From Granulosicoccus sp964390335 (GTDB taxonomy: Bacteria; Pseudomonadota; Gammaproteobacteria; Granulosicoccales; Granulosicoccaceae): a stretch of 64,000 bases of DNA. The translations under genes were made by a program, and so were the position numbers. Below are positions 18,163 through 27,423 of the stretch, in pieces (position 1 is the first letter of the stretch; each line of letters starts with the position of its first letter). Below the pieces are notes generated by a model. It had not been told where the DNA came from. It worked only from the letters and a program-made list of their open reading frames with translations, and did no database searches. The stretch covers positions 55,274-119,273 of the forward strand of contig CAYMHU010000009.1 of the NCBI GenBank assembly GCA_964390335.1, written 5' to 3'.

Positions 18163-19215
18163 CTACCCCACAACATGCCAGAACAGTGGTTCACCCGGAT
18201 CAAACACGACAACGGTTTCTTCCCCAACCTGAATCTTTTCCGGGTACTTGACAGGCTCAGATTTTTTTACCAATTGAATTCTGGCCTCATTAACCGGCAG
18301 CCCGTAAAACGCCGGACCATTAAGCGATACAAAACGCTCAAGCTTATCCAAGGCCGATGCTGCTTCAAATACATGTGCAACCACCGATAATGTATTCGGC
18401 GCATTAAACACACCAGCGCAACCACAGGCCGATTCCTTCGTGTTAGCAGTGTGAGGCGCACTGTCTGTACCCAGGAAAAACCGGCTATCACCGCTTGTTG
18501 CTGCGTGCACTAACGATTGTCTATGTGTTTCGCGCTTGATAATAGGCAAGCAATAGTAATGTGGCCTGATACCGCCCACCAGCATGTGGTTCCGATTCAG
18601 CAATAAATGGTGCGGCGTTATCGTTGCTGCCATGTTCTCATTTTGCGATTGCACAAACTCAACACCATCAGCGGTGGTCACGTGCTCCAGTACAATGCGC
18701 AGTTCTGGCAACCGTTGGCGTAGCGGTGACAATACGTTGTCGATAAACGCATGTTCACGATCAAAGATATCCACATCATGATTGGTAACCTCGCCATGCA
18801 TGCATAGCACAATGTTATTTTCAGCCATTTTCTCCAGCACCGGCATAACCTTGTCGATCGATTTAACGCCTGATGCTGAATTTGTGGTTGCTCCCGCCGG
18901 GTATAACTTCACGGCTTGGATAACGCCATTTTTGGCCGCACTGACAACGTCATTCGGATCTGTTTGTTCTGTTAGATACAACGTTAATAACGGCGTGAAT
19001 TGAGCGCTTGCGTTGTCATCGTTCACCGCATCCATAATGCGTTGCCGATAGGCTGCCGCATCTGCTTCTGTCACTACCGGCGGTACCAAGTTCGGCATAA
19101 TGATCGCGCGATTGAAATGCTGCGCAGACACACCCACCACCGCTTTGAGCATGTCACCATCGCGTAAATGCAGATGCCAATCGTCAGGTTGTCTGATGGT
19201 CAGTTCGTTGGTCAT
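18163..19215 (-). CDS. pyrC: Dihydroorotase, class II
   Basis: A 350-residue amidohydrolase that closes carbamoyl-aspartate to dihydroorotate in pyrimidine synthesis. DDWHLHLRDG near the start gives the first two zinc histidines; the carboxylated lysine is in AVKLYPAGATTNS; later metal residues lie in LCMHGEV, LEHVTTADGV and the catalytic Asp in GTDSAPH. I choose ATG 19215, which starts at TNELTIRQPDDW as in E. coli PyrC; an ATG at 19266 would overlap mntR by 29 bp. Lying just after mntR, it may be cotranscribed with it, though the functions are unrelated. Confidence 0.92.
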   Translation of the reverse strand: MTNELTIRQPDDWHLHLRDGDMLKAVVGVSAQHFNRAIIMPNLVPPVVTEADAAAYRQRIMDAVNDDNASAQFTPLLTLYLTEQTDPNDVVSAAKNGVIQAVKLYPAGATTNSASGVKSIDKVMPVLEKMAENNIVLCMHGEVTNHDVDIFDREHAFIDNVLSPLRQRLPELRIVLEHVTTADGVEFVQSQNENMAATITPHHLLLNRNHMLVGGIRPHYYCLPIIKRETHRQSLVHAATSGDSRFFLGTDSAPHTANTKESACGCAGVFNAPNTLSVVAHVFEAASALDKLERFVSLNGPAFYGLPVNEARIQLVKKSEPVKYPEKIQVGEETVVVFDPGEPLFWHVVG

Positions 19216-19237
19216 GGAAGTCGTTACGTTGGTTAAG

Positions 19238-19681
19238 CTATTTATTGTTGTTAATGACGCGTTCAAATGCCGCTAGCGTCTCGTCAGACACATGATGCTC
19301 AAGGCCTTCAGAATCTTGTTTTGCCGTTTCTTCACCCACACCAATGGCCAGCAAAAATCGAAACACGATATCGTGCCGCGCTCGGCTTTTATCAGCTAAG
19401 GCCTTACCTTTGGTTGTTAAAAATATAGAGCGATACGGCTCGCTGGTGATGTAGCCATCTCGCTGTAGCCGAGCCAGCGTCTTGCTGGCACTGGGCTGAG
19501 TAATACCCAGACGCTCTGCAACGTCCACCAGTCGCGCTTCGCCCTGATTACTAATCAGATCATCAATAAGCTCAACATAGTCTTCTATGGCCTCCATCAG
19601 GTGGGCCTGACGCACCCGTTCAAATGCTTCAGCTTGTTCATCAGCCGTTTGCAACGGCCTTTCTACGCGATCGGGCTTCAT
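19238..19681 (-). CDS. mntR: Manganese-responsive transcriptional regulator MntR (DtxR family)
   Basis: A 147-residue DtxR/MntR-family repressor. The winged helix (VDVAERLGITQPSASKTLARLQRDGYI) and the metal-binding C-terminus (RHDIVFRFLLAIGV, then DSEGLEHHVSDETL) align by eye with E. coli MntR, including the E-x-x-HH metal block. With Mn2+ bound it should repress manganese uptake. It is divergent from the sitABCD operon, whose promoter carries a near-consensus MntR box, so its target is visible in this window. The length is close to E. coli MntR (155). Confidence 0.94.
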   Translation of the reverse strand: MKPDRVERPLQTADEQAEAFERVRQAHLMEAIEDYVELIDDLISNQGEARLVDVAERLGITQPSASKTLARLQRDGYITSEPYRSIFLTTKGKALADKSRARHDIVFRFLLAIGVGEETAKQDSEGLEHHVSDETLAAFERVINNNK

Positions 19682-19737
19682 GTCAGCAAGATATTGTGAA
19701 AATCAGTCTCTTCGGAGTGACTAGTATAGCAATATGG

Positions 19738-19765
19738 TTGAAAAATTAGACCAAAGGTATAAACT
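19738..19765 (+). promoter_or_regulatory. Candidate sitA promoter
   Basis: TTGAAA at 19738-19743 and TAAACT at 19760-19765 are spaced by 16 bp and lie 37 bp before the sitA ATG. The -10 element is imperfect, but it is overlapped by the MntR box, which fits repression. Confidence 0.4.
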
Positions 19766-19782
19766 AAGCCTTGGCTAACTTT
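19761..19782 (+). promoter_or_regulatory. MntR box upstream of sitA
   Basis: This 22-bp near-palindrome begins AAAC, has the core AGCC-TT-GGCT and ends in TTT. Compared from memory with the E. coli mntH MntR box it matches at about 17 of 22 positions. It lies 19 bp before the sitA start, beside the mntR gene, and overlaps the candidate -10 element. Confidence 0.8.
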
Positions 19783-19801
19783 TTACTTCTAGACCATAAA
19801 A

Positions 19802-20728
19802 ATGTGTAAAAACAAATTTTCAGGCATGCTGGGTCTCTCACTGGGCGTAATGGCACTCCTGCTTGCCGGGTGCCAGGAAAAGACATCCAAGCCTACCGAT
19901 AAACTGCTCGTCGCAACGACCTTCACAGTTATTGCTGATATGGCGCGAAATGTTGCCGGTGATGCGGCAACGGTGGTTTCGGTGACCAAGCCAGGCGCAG
20001 AGATCCACAACTACCAACCCACACCACAAGATATTGTGCGCACCGACAAAGCCGGTTTATTGCTGTGGAACGGCTTGGGTCTTGAACTGTGGTTTGAGAA
20101 ATTCTTAACTGAATTAAGTGATGTACCCAGCACCGTTGTGACCACCGGCATTACACCCATCGACATCAACAGCGGCCCATACACCGGTAAACCAAACCCG
20201 CACGCGTGGATGAGCCCATCGGATGCGCTGATATACGTTGATAATATTGCCAAAGCCATGTCGGATGTTGATCCTGATAATGCTGAGACTTACCAAGCCA
20301 ACGCCGCAACTTATAAAACCAAAATCAGCGAGCTTACCGAGCCGTTAAAACAGCAGCTGCAATCCATTCCGGAATCTGAACGTTGGCTGGTGACCAGTGA
20401 AGGCGCCTTTAGCTACTTGGCGCGAGATCTGAATTTACAAGAATTGTATTTGTGGCCAATCAACGCTGACCAACAAGGCACACCGTTGCAAGTTAAAAAC
20501 GTTATCGACACCGTAAACGAAAATAAGATTCGCGCAGTATTCAGCGAGAGCACAGTTTCACCTAAACCCGCTGAACAAGTCGCTCGCGAAACCGGCGCAC
20601 ACTACGGTGGTATTTTGTATGTTGATTCGCTGAGCGCGGAAGATGGCCCAGTACCAACGTATTTGGATCTAATTCGGGTGACCACAGAAACCGTGGTTAC
20701 CGGACTATCGGTTGCGCGCAACCAGTGA
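19802..20728 (+). CDS. sitA: Manganese/iron ABC transporter, substrate-binding lipoprotein
   Basis: A 308-residue cluster A-I metal-binding protein. The lipobox LLAGC puts the lipid anchor on C24. The four metal ligands expected for the SitA/MntC group are visible: H69 (EIHNYQPT), H134 (NPHAWMSP), E249 (FSEST) and D275 (YVDSLS). It has no histidine-rich loop, arguing against a zinc ZnuA. It captures Mn2+ (possibly Fe2+) in the periplasm for the SitBCD permease. The MntR box upstream supports manganese as the regulating metal. Its stop overlaps sitB (GTGA). Confidence 0.93.
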   Translation: MCKNKFSGMLGLSLGVMALLLAGCQEKTSKPTDKLLVATTFTVIADMARNVAGDAATVVSVTKPGAEIHNYQPTPQDIVRTDKAGLLLWNGLGLELWFEKFLTELSDVPSTVVTTGITPIDINSGPYTGKPNPHAWMSPSDALIYVDNIAKAMSDVDPDNAETYQANAATYKTKISELTEPLKQQLQSIPESERWLVTSEGAFSYLARDLNLQELYLWPINADQQGTPLQVKNVIDTVNENKIRAVFSESTVSPKPAEQVARETGAHYGGILYVDSLSAEDGPVPTYLDLIRVTTETVVTGLSVARNQ

Positions 20729-21720
20729 ACCCCGACGAGCACAACAACCAACCTGAGCCAGGCACAATGACCAGTGGCGCAGGGCTTGTCGATTCAAAAG
20801 AAGATCGGGCGCGGATTCGCGCTTTACAGTGTGGTGACAATGCAGTGTGCGGCATCGAGGCACGCAATTTATCGGTTGTGTACCGCAATGGCAATGTCGC
20901 TTTAGACGATGCAAGCTTTGAGATTCCCACGTCTTGTATATGCGCGTTGGTGGGTATTAACGGGTCCGGAAAGTCCACACTGTTTAAAGCCATCATGGGC
21001 TTTGTGCCATTAAGATCAGGCAGCGTGTCCATTCTCGGCCATCCCGCCGGAAAACAGTTGCACCGCAACACCGTTGCATATGTACCGCAGAATGAAGAAG
21101 TTGACTGGAACTTCCCAGTATTGGTTGAGGACGTTGTCATGATGGGCCGGTTTGGGCATATGGGTTTGCTGCGCATACCGTCAAAACTCGATAAGCTCAA
21201 AGTCAGCGCTGCACTCGAACGCGTTGGCATGAGCGACTACCGACGCAGACAAATCGGTGAATTATCGGGCGGACAAAAAAAACGCGTGTTCCTTGCCAGA
21301 GCTTTAGCGCAAGAAGGTAAGGTGATACTACTCGACGAACCGTTTACCGGCGTTGATGTTAATAGCGAAAACGCCATCATCGAATTGCTGCGCGAACTGC
21401 GTGATGATGGGCACGTGATTTTAGTATCAACGCATAACCTGGGTAGCGTGACGCAGTTTTGCGATCAGGTTATTTTAATAAACCGTACCGTGTTGGATTA
21501 CGGCGAAACCGAAACCGTGTTTACGCAAGCCAATTTACATCGCGCGTTCGGCGGCACTCTTCGATTCCATGTACTCGGCGGCAAAGTGTTGCACGATGAT
21601 GACGATAAGCGTCAGGTCACGGTCATCTCCGATGATGAACGCCCGGTTGTACTGTATGGCGACGATAGCGAGAACTCGCCAGACAACCCTGCTAACGAAT
21701 CACAAAATCCAAACCACTAG
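20725..21720 (+). CDS. sitB: Manganese/iron ABC transporter, ATPase
   Basis: A 331-residue ABC ATPase: Walker A GINGSGKST, Q-loop VPQNEEVDW, signature LSGGQKKRVFLARAL, Walker B VILLDEPF and the switch His in STHNLG. The Q-loop block with NEEVDWNFP is typical of Mn/Zn/Fe ATPases of the SitB group. I start at GTG 20725, overlapping sitA; ATG 20767 is an alternative that would remove a 14-residue polar lead. About 45 acidic residues after the last helix, rich in Asp, are an extra tail and could bind metal. It powers import through SitC and SitD. Confidence 0.93.
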   Translation: MNPDEHNNQPEPGTMTSGAGLVDSKEDRARIRALQCGDNAVCGIEARNLSVVYRNGNVALDDASFEIPTSCICALVGINGSGKSTLFKAIMGFVPLRSGSVSILGHPAGKQLHRNTVAYVPQNEEVDWNFPVLVEDVVMMGRFGHMGLLRIPSKLDKLKVSAALERVGMSDYRRRQIGELSGGQKKRVFLARALAQEGKVILLDEPFTGVDVNSENAIIELLRELRDDGHVILVSTHNLGSVTQFCDQVILINRTVLDYGETETVFTQANLHRAFGGTLRFHVLGGKVLHDDDDKRQVTVISDDERPVVLYGDDSENSPDNPANESQNPNH

Positions 21721-21721
21721 C

Positions 21722-22594
21722 ATGATCGATTTGTTAGAACCATTTAGCTACGACTATATGACAACCGCTATTTGGGTGAGTGCATTGGTCGGAGCCGTAT
21801 GCGCTTTTTTATCGGCGTATCTGATGTTAAAGGGATGGTCACTAATAGGCGATGCACTATCGCACTCAGTCGTACCCGGTGTAGCTGGCGCGTATATATT
21901 GGGCTTACCCTACTCTGTTGGCGCATTCATTTCGGGCGGCCTTGCCGCAAGCGCCATGTTGTTTATCAGTCAGCGTTCCATGTTACGAACTGATGCTGTT
22001 ATTGGGCTGGTGTTTACCGGTTTTTTTGGACTAGGGCTGTTTTTAGTCTCCTTATCGCCAGCGTCGGTGAACATCAACACGATCATCTTTGGCAATATTC
22101 TGGCCGTAACACCCGTTGATGCCGTACAACTGATTATCATTGCCGGAGTTACACTCATACTGCTAACGATTTACTGGAAGGACATCATGGTGGTGTTTTT
22201 CGATGAATCACATGCCAAGTCAATTGGCCTACACACGAACGCCATTAAAGTCCTGTTTTTTACCTTGCTGAGTGCATCTACCGTTGCGGCCCTACAAACA
22301 GTCGGCGCATTTCTGGTTATTGCCATGGTGGTCACGCCGGGCGCCACGGCCTATTTACTCACTGATAGATTTCCAAGGCTCATCGTTATAAGTGTGGCGA
22401 TTGGTTCAATCAGCAGTGCTATAGGTGCTTATTTGAGTTATTTTTTAGATGGAGCAACGGGCGGTATTATCGTGTTACTGCAAACCATCTTGTTTGTTTT
22501 AGCGTTTTACTTTGCGCCCAAGCACGGGGTTCGAGCAAACAAACGTCGCGCCGAACTACACCACCAAGACTCATCAATTAGCGACTCACTATGA
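21722..22594 (+). CDS. sitC: Manganese/iron ABC transporter, permease
   Basis: A 290-residue ABC-3 family permease with about eight to nine membrane spans. I start at ATG 21722, one base after the sitB stop; a longer frame opens at 21569 but overlaps sitB by 150 bp and its extra residues are not membrane-like. GWSLIGDALSHSVVPG is the conserved coupling block of the family and FFDESHAKSIGL is the second family block. It overlaps sitD by four bases (ATGA). Confidence 0.93.
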   Translation: MIDLLEPFSYDYMTTAIWVSALVGAVCAFLSAYLMLKGWSLIGDALSHSVVPGVAGAYILGLPYSVGAFISGGLAASAMLFISQRSMLRTDAVIGLVFTGFFGLGLFLVSLSPASVNINTIIFGNILAVTPVDAVQLIIIAGVTLILLTIYWKDIMVVFFDESHAKSIGLHTNAIKVLFFTLLSASTVAALQTVGAFLVIAMVVTPGATAYLLTDRFPRLIVISVAIGSISSAIGAYLSYFLDGATGGIIVLLQTILFVLAFYFAPKHGVRANKRRAELHHQDSSISDSL

Positions 22595-23451
22595 TTGAGT
22601 ATCTATTAGAACCATTGCGGTATCCGTTTATGGTGCAAGCACTCATAATAGGCTTGCTTGTATCGATACCTGCAGCCGTCATGTCTTGTTTGCTGGTGCT
22701 TAAAGGGTGGTCATTAATGGGTGATGCCATTGCCCATGCCGTGTTACCCGGTATCGTCATCGCATACATACTCGGTATCCCAATAGTACTTGGCGCATTT
22801 GCGGCCGGATTATTCTGTGCTGTCGCTACAGGCTATTTCACCGAACACAGTCGCATAAAAGAAGACACCGCCATGGGCGTTGTGTTCAGCGGTATGTTTG
22901 CGTTGGGGATTGTGCTGTTTAGCTATATTCACACCAACCTGCATTTAGATCACGTACTATTCGGCAATATGCTAGGCGTAGTGACAACCGATATTGTACT
23001 AACTGGCGTTATCGCTGCTTTTGTCGTTGCTGTATTTTTATTAAAACGCCGCGACATATTAGTGTTTGCATTCGACCCACAGCATGCAACTGTAATGGGT
23101 ATAAACACACGCTATATGCAATACGGATTATTGGCCTTACTCGCGTTGGTTATTGTTGCATCCATAAAGGCCGTGGGTATTATTTTGATTATTGCCGTAT
23201 TAATTGCGCCGGGTGCAATCAGCTTTTTATTAACCGATCGGTTTGAAACGATGCTTTTAATTGCCGCATTGGTCTCAGCTTTTTGCACCATTACCGGTGT
23301 ATTAACAAGCTTTTATCTAGATAGCGCACCAGCGCCAACGATCGTTGTACTCATGACCGTCATTTTTATACTGACATTTTTATTTGCACCAAAACGCGGT
23401 TTGTGGCGAACCAAGGACTTACTGAACGCTGCGTACTATAAACAACCGTGA
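22591..23451 (+). CDS. sitD: Manganese/iron ABC transporter, second permease
   Basis: A 286-residue ABC-3 family permease, a paralogue of the preceding gene: GWSLMGDAIAHAVLPG and FAFDPQHATVMGI match the same blocks. Two different permeases followed by no second ATPase is the SitABCD plan, so the transport channel is likely a SitC/SitD heterodimer. It ends the operon; the next gene converges from the other strand after 87 bp. Regulation is expected from the MntR box before sitA. Confidence 0.93.
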   Translation: MIEYLLEPLRYPFMVQALIIGLLVSIPAAVMSCLLVLKGWSLMGDAIAHAVLPGIVIAYILGIPIVLGAFAAGLFCAVATGYFTEHSRIKEDTAMGVVFSGMFALGIVLFSYIHTNLHLDHVLFGNMLGVVTTDIVLTGVIAAFVVAVFLLKRRDILVFAFDPQHATVMGINTRYMQYGLLALLALVIVASIKAVGIILIIAVLIAPGAISFLLTDRFETMLLIAALVSAFCTITGVLTSFYLDSAPAPTIVVLMTVIFILTFLFAPKRGLWRTKDLLNAAYYKQP

Positions 23452-23538
23452 TCCGTTGCGGGTGTCAAAATTGATCAAACGTATACATTAAGCCCGCCTC
23501 AACAGGCTAGCTTTTTGGCTAATACTCAGACTTATACA

Positions 23539-24300
23539 TCAAGGCTTTAGCTTATACCCTGTTTTAAACATATAAAACACGACACCGAGACAAATAAACA
23601 GGAAACCGCACATCATGGCTAGACTAAGCTGCACGCTAACATCTGACACTTCAAAAAAGCTCCAACGAAATCCGCTAATTAAATACAACACTGGATTCAT
23701 TAACGATACTTTTTGCCAAAACTCCGGCAGCATATCGATAGAGTAAAAACTACCGCCAAGAAATACTAACGGTGTGATCACAAGTAGCGGAATGAGTTGC
23801 AGTTTCTCGAAGTTATCTGCCCACAACCCAATAATAAAACCAAACAGACTAAACGTAACGCAGGTAAGAATAAAAAATGCCATCATCCAGAATGGATGTG
23901 CAATCCGTAAGTCCACAAAGAATGCGGCTGTTATCAGGATGATAACCCCAATAATAAACGACTTGGTTGCGGCAGCGCCAACATAGCCCAACACAATTTC
24001 AAAGTATGAAATGGGCGCTGATAAAATTTCATAAATTGTGCCAGTAAATTTTGGAAAGAAAATACCAAATGATGCATTGGAAATACTTTGCGTGAGCAAA
24101 CTCAGCATCATTAACCCCGGCACAATAAACGCGCCATAGGGTACGTCTTCTACCGATTGAATACGTGACCCGATAGCTGAACCAAACACAACAAAATATA
24201 ACGCCGTTGATATAACCGGCGACGCTATACTTTGCAACAAGGTATTACGTGTACGCCGCATCTCGTTTAGATAGATGGCCTTAACGCCGTGAATGTTCAT
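23539..24300 (-). CDS. ABC-2 type exporter permease (YadH-like)
   Basis: A 253-residue ABC-2 permease with six hydrophobic spans. The opening block (LNEMRRTRNTLLQSIASPV) with a cytoplasmic Arg cluster and the FFPKFTGTIYEILSAPI block after the second span are characteristic of YadH-like and NodJ-like permeases. It pairs with the ATPase immediately upstream (four-base overlap at 24297-24300). The exported substrate is unknown; relatives export lipids, polysaccharide or drugs. Confidence 0.87.
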   Translation of the reverse strand: MNIHGVKAIYLNEMRRTRNTLLQSIASPVISTALYFVVFGSAIGSRIQSVEDVPYGAFIVPGLMMLSLLTQSISNASFGIFFPKFTGTIYEILSAPISYFEIVLGYVGAAATKSFIIGVIILITAAFFVDLRIAHPFWMMAFFILTCVTFSLFGFIIGLWADNFEKLQLIPLLVITPLVFLGGSFYSIDMLPEFWQKVSLMNPVLYLISGFRWSFFEVSDVSVQLSLAMMCGFLFICLGVVFYMFKTGYKLKP

Positions 24301-25232
24301 AAATCTGCCTTTACGATATCCACAAAGATATCTTCTAATGAGCTTTGCCTGGTATTAATGTCTTTCAGTACAAGGCCTGTTTCACCAAGATGTTGCAACA
24401 AGGCGGTAATACCGGTTCGTTCCTGCCGAGTATCGTACGTGTACGTCAGCATGGAACCAGAAGTGCTGAGCTCAAGGTTGTATTGAGCAAGCGATTCAGG
24501 CAATTCAGTCACGCTGTTTTTTAACTCGATAACCAATTGCTTCTTACCAAGTTTTTGCATCAACGCTTGCTTTTCATCGATAACCAATAGCTCCCCACCG
24601 CTTATGATGCCAACCCGATCGGCTATCTCCTCCGCTTCTTCAATGTAGTGGGTGGTTAGAATGATGGTAACGCCACTCTCGCGCAAGCGCTCGACAATGG
24701 CCCACATGTCTTTACGCAGCTCTACATCAACGCCTGCGGTTGGTTCGTCCAAGAACAGTACACGAGGTTCATGTGATAACGCTTTAGCGATTAACACCCT
24801 GCGCTTCATACCGCCGGATAATTGTTGAACCATACTGTCCATTTTGTCGCCCAACGACAGTTGCTGTAACAGGTTGGTCAGGTAATCATCGTTTGGTTCC
24901 TTACCAAACAGACCGCGACTCAATGCCACGGTATTCGCCACCCTATCGAACGCGCCAAGCGTCAGCTCTTGCGGTACTAAGCCGATAAGAGAACGAGTTT
25001 TACGGTAATCCTTAATGATATCGTGACCGGCCACACTGACGGTTCCGGCTGTGGGGTTAACCAAACCACAGATAGCCGAGATAAGGGTTGTTTTACCGGC
25101 ACCGTTAGGCCCCAACAATGCCAATATTTCGCCCTCTTGAATATCGAGGTTGATGCCTTTTAAAGCTTCAAAACCGTTATCGTAGGTTTTTGTTAGCCCG
25201 TTGATGCTGATTATGGGAGTTGAACTTGTCAT
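24297..25232 (-). CDS. ABC exporter ATPase (YadG-like)
   Basis: A 311-residue ATPase: Walker A GPNGAGKTT, signature LSGGMKRRVLIAKAL, Walker B RVLFLDEPTAGVD, switch His in TTHYIEEAEE. It has the C-terminal extension (about 215-311) common to the drug/lipid exporter ATPases of the YadG, DrrA and NodI type. It overlaps the permease gene and begins only 4 bp after the histidine kinase stop, so the exporter and two-component system may form one transcription unit, with the exporter as a possible target or output. Confidence 0.9.
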   Translation of the reverse strand: MTSSTPIISINGLTKTYDNGFEALKGINLDIQEGEILALLGPNGAGKTTLISAICGLVNPTAGTVSVAGHDIIKDYRKTRSLIGLVPQELTLGAFDRVANTVALSRGLFGKEPNDDYLTNLLQQLSLGDKMDSMVQQLSGGMKRRVLIAKALSHEPRVLFLDEPTAGVDVELRKDMWAIVERLRESGVTIILTTHYIEEAEEIADRVGIISGGELLVIDEKQALMQKLGKKQLVIELKNSVTELPESLAQYNLELSTSGSMLTYTYDTRQERTGITALLQHLGETGLVLKDINTRQSSLEDIFVDIVKADL

Positions 25233-25236
25233 GCGC

Positions 25237-27420
25237 TTATTGTCGCACAGACAACGCTGGAATATGCATTCCGACCACTACCCCATTTGGCGCATTCTTG
25301 GCCCACGCTTTGCCCTGATGCGCCTGCGCTATTATCCGCACTATATAAAGCCCTAGACCAAGATGTAGATCCGTGTCGGCTTGATTGCGTTGAGAGAACA
25401 TAGGATCAAACAACTGCGTGCGCGCCCCTTCATCAAGCTTCGGACCATTATTAGCCACGGCAATCGTAATAACAGTTCCATCGTCTTGTTCCCGTTTATC
25501 TAACACCAATGTGACTAACTGATCTTCAGCAAAGCTGACCGCATTATCAACCAACTTATCCAACGCTTGTTGCAACAGCTCTGGAGAGGCCTGGGTAAGC
25601 AATTCGCCGTGCCGGATCGATTTAGACACTTGAGTTGCGATACGAATACGTGGATAAATTTGCTGATATCGTTCTACCGCTCCACCAAACCATTCCACAA
25701 TATCGACCATGTGTTTTTGCGCTTGCTGTACCGTTTGCTCCAATCGCGTTGATTCCACGAGTGCACGAATGATGGCGTTCAGCTGATCTGCACCGCCGCT
25801 GGCGCGATCCATTAACGTGATCGTCTCGGAGTCGAGTCGATCACGATCCATATTTTCGATGGACGTTTTGACCACGCTTAACGGAGTTCGTAATTCGTGC
25901 GACAAGCGACCCGACAATGCTTCCAAATACTGATTGTAATTAGAGGTGCGCGTAAGCAGTGATGATAAGTTTCTGGATAGATCGCCAATTTCGTCACGTG
26001 CCTCACTGTGTGGCAGACCCCGTACGCGCCCATCATCGGCTACCGCTTTATGGGCTAATCGCGATAGATTACGTATGCGTATAGACAAAATACTTGCATA
26101 CGCCAACAGCACGATGCCTGCCAGTAAACTGACTAACGTTAGCAAACTGAACAACCGGGCTACACGACTACCTGAATAGGCCGTGGCCAGATCTTCATTA
26201 GATTCAAACAACAGATACCCGGACAAGTTGTCACCACCTACCGGCACTAAGGTCCCCAGCACGCGATCATTGTCAATTGAGATGTAGTGTCGCGTGAGAC
26301 TATCTTGTATGCCATCGCCGAACTTAAGTTGTGAAACATCATCCATCGGCAGATCAAGCCCTGCTGATGTTTGGAAAGGTTGACTCAATACTTCGTCATC
26401 AGCAACAAAATACGCAAACAACCGAAACAAAATTGCGTTAAACAAACCACCTTCAGCTGGATCAAACTCATATTCTTCATCTGTTTTTTCATACAAGGAA
26501 TTGATATCTGATAAGAGCCGACCTTGCTTATCATAGAGACGCGCACGTGTTCCGCGCGTGACCCACGGCTGCAGTCGCTGATCGGCGATATCAGAGGCAT
26601 AAAATAGTCTTCCATCCAAACCACCGGAATTCGATTGAGACAGCTTTCGCATGGCATCGGGTGACATTGTGCCTGTCCAGTGCTCTCGAGCTGCACTGTT
26701 GGCATCAACATCAATAAATGCAAACCCAATGGTGCTGGATATCTCGGGTAACGGCAGACTAATTTCTAACTGGAACCCATCGTTGTCATTGATCCAAAAT
26801 CCTTTATAGCGTGACTGCGACTCACCTAAACGTGGAAAATGTTGACTTCGAGATGCCGTAACACCGGTCAATGGTCCGGGTGCAACCGACCGAAACAGTA
26901 TGTGCTCTAACTGGTCCCGCGAATTTTGAATTAATATTTCAATTGCATCGCCGTTAACCAGCACTTCCTGTTCATCTATATATTCACCCTCCGCTAAATC
27001 TGTGCGCAACACCGGGGGTTGGTGAAACACCACATTACTATCCGAGATTTCGAAAAACAGATACAAACGATTATCTCGAGTCGCAGCACGATACTTCAAT
27101 TGATTGTGTTCATTTCGAATGCGTACAGGCGGCGCCGTCAGATTTTGCCAATCATCCTGATAACCATCAACGAATAACGGGTACTTCGCACGCTCTGCGT
27201 ACAGGTCAGAGTCGCGCGCGGTTTCACGACTCAATTGTAATACTTGCCGAAGTTGATCTGATTCCGCTAGTGCAAGCCTGGCATTGGCAACAGTTAACGA
27301 TTGTGCATCGATGCGGGTCTGCCGCAGCGAGTGATCAAGTTGCTTCACACTTTGCCAGCCTATAATTGGCACTGCCAAAGTAAGCGCCCCTGCAAGCAAC
27401 ATCTGCGTACGGAGGTTCAT
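25237..27420 (-). CDS. Sensor histidine kinase, PdsS-like (proteobacterial dedicated sortase type)
   Basis: A 727-residue membrane kinase. A first membrane span lies at about 7-25; residues 70-420 are a large periplasmic part, beginning with a block (LFVDGYQDDWQNL) that looks like a carbohydrate-binding beta-sandwich; a second span follows at about 435-455, then HAMP, the HisKA box with H508 in RLSHELRTPL, and an ATPase domain (DNAVSFAEDQ, GLGLYIV). The arrangement and the opening resemble kinases found with marine proteobacterial sortases (PdsS). No sortase gene is in this window. It overlaps no gene but is 3 bp from the regulator. Confidence 0.82.
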   Translation of the reverse strand: MNLRTQMLLAGALTLAVPIIGWQSVKQLDHSLRQTRIDAQSLTVANARLALAESDQLRQVLQLSRETARDSDLYAERAKYPLFVDGYQDDWQNLTAPPVRIRNEHNQLKYRAATRDNRLYLFFEISDSNVVFHQPPVLRTDLAEGEYIDEQEVLVNGDAIEILIQNSRDQLEHILFRSVAPGPLTGVTASRSQHFPRLGESQSRYKGFWINDNDGFQLEISLPLPEISSTIGFAFIDVDANSAAREHWTGTMSPDAMRKLSQSNSGGLDGRLFYASDIADQRLQPWVTRGTRARLYDKQGRLLSDINSLYEKTDEEYEFDPAEGGLFNAILFRLFAYFVADDEVLSQPFQTSAGLDLPMDDVSQLKFGDGIQDSLTRHYISIDNDRVLGTLVPVGGDNLSGYLLFESNEDLATAYSGSRVARLFSLLTLVSLLAGIVLLAYASILSIRIRNLSRLAHKAVADDGRVRGLPHSEARDEIGDLSRNLSSLLTRTSNYNQYLEALSGRLSHELRTPLSVVKTSIENMDRDRLDSETITLMDRASGGADQLNAIIRALVESTRLEQTVQQAQKHMVDIVEWFGGAVERYQQIYPRIRIATQVSKSIRHGELLTQASPELLQQALDKLVDNAVSFAEDQLVTLVLDKREQDDGTVITIAVANNGPKLDEGARTQLFDPMFSQRNQADTDLHLGLGLYIVRIIAQAHQGKAWAKNAPNGVVVGMHIPALSVRQ

Positions 27421-27423
27421 TCC

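Noticed and set aside
20697..21230. 177-codon minus-strand frame across sitA/sitB
   Set aside because: Overlaps the clear sitB ATPase; no homology pattern.
21569..21721. Upstream extension of sitC
   Set aside because: Overlaps sitB by 150 bp and is not membrane-like; ATG 21722 directly follows sitB.
23488..23520. Possible terminator between sitD and the ABC-2 permease
   Set aside because: Only 4-bp arms (AGCC/GGCT) before a T run; too weak to call.
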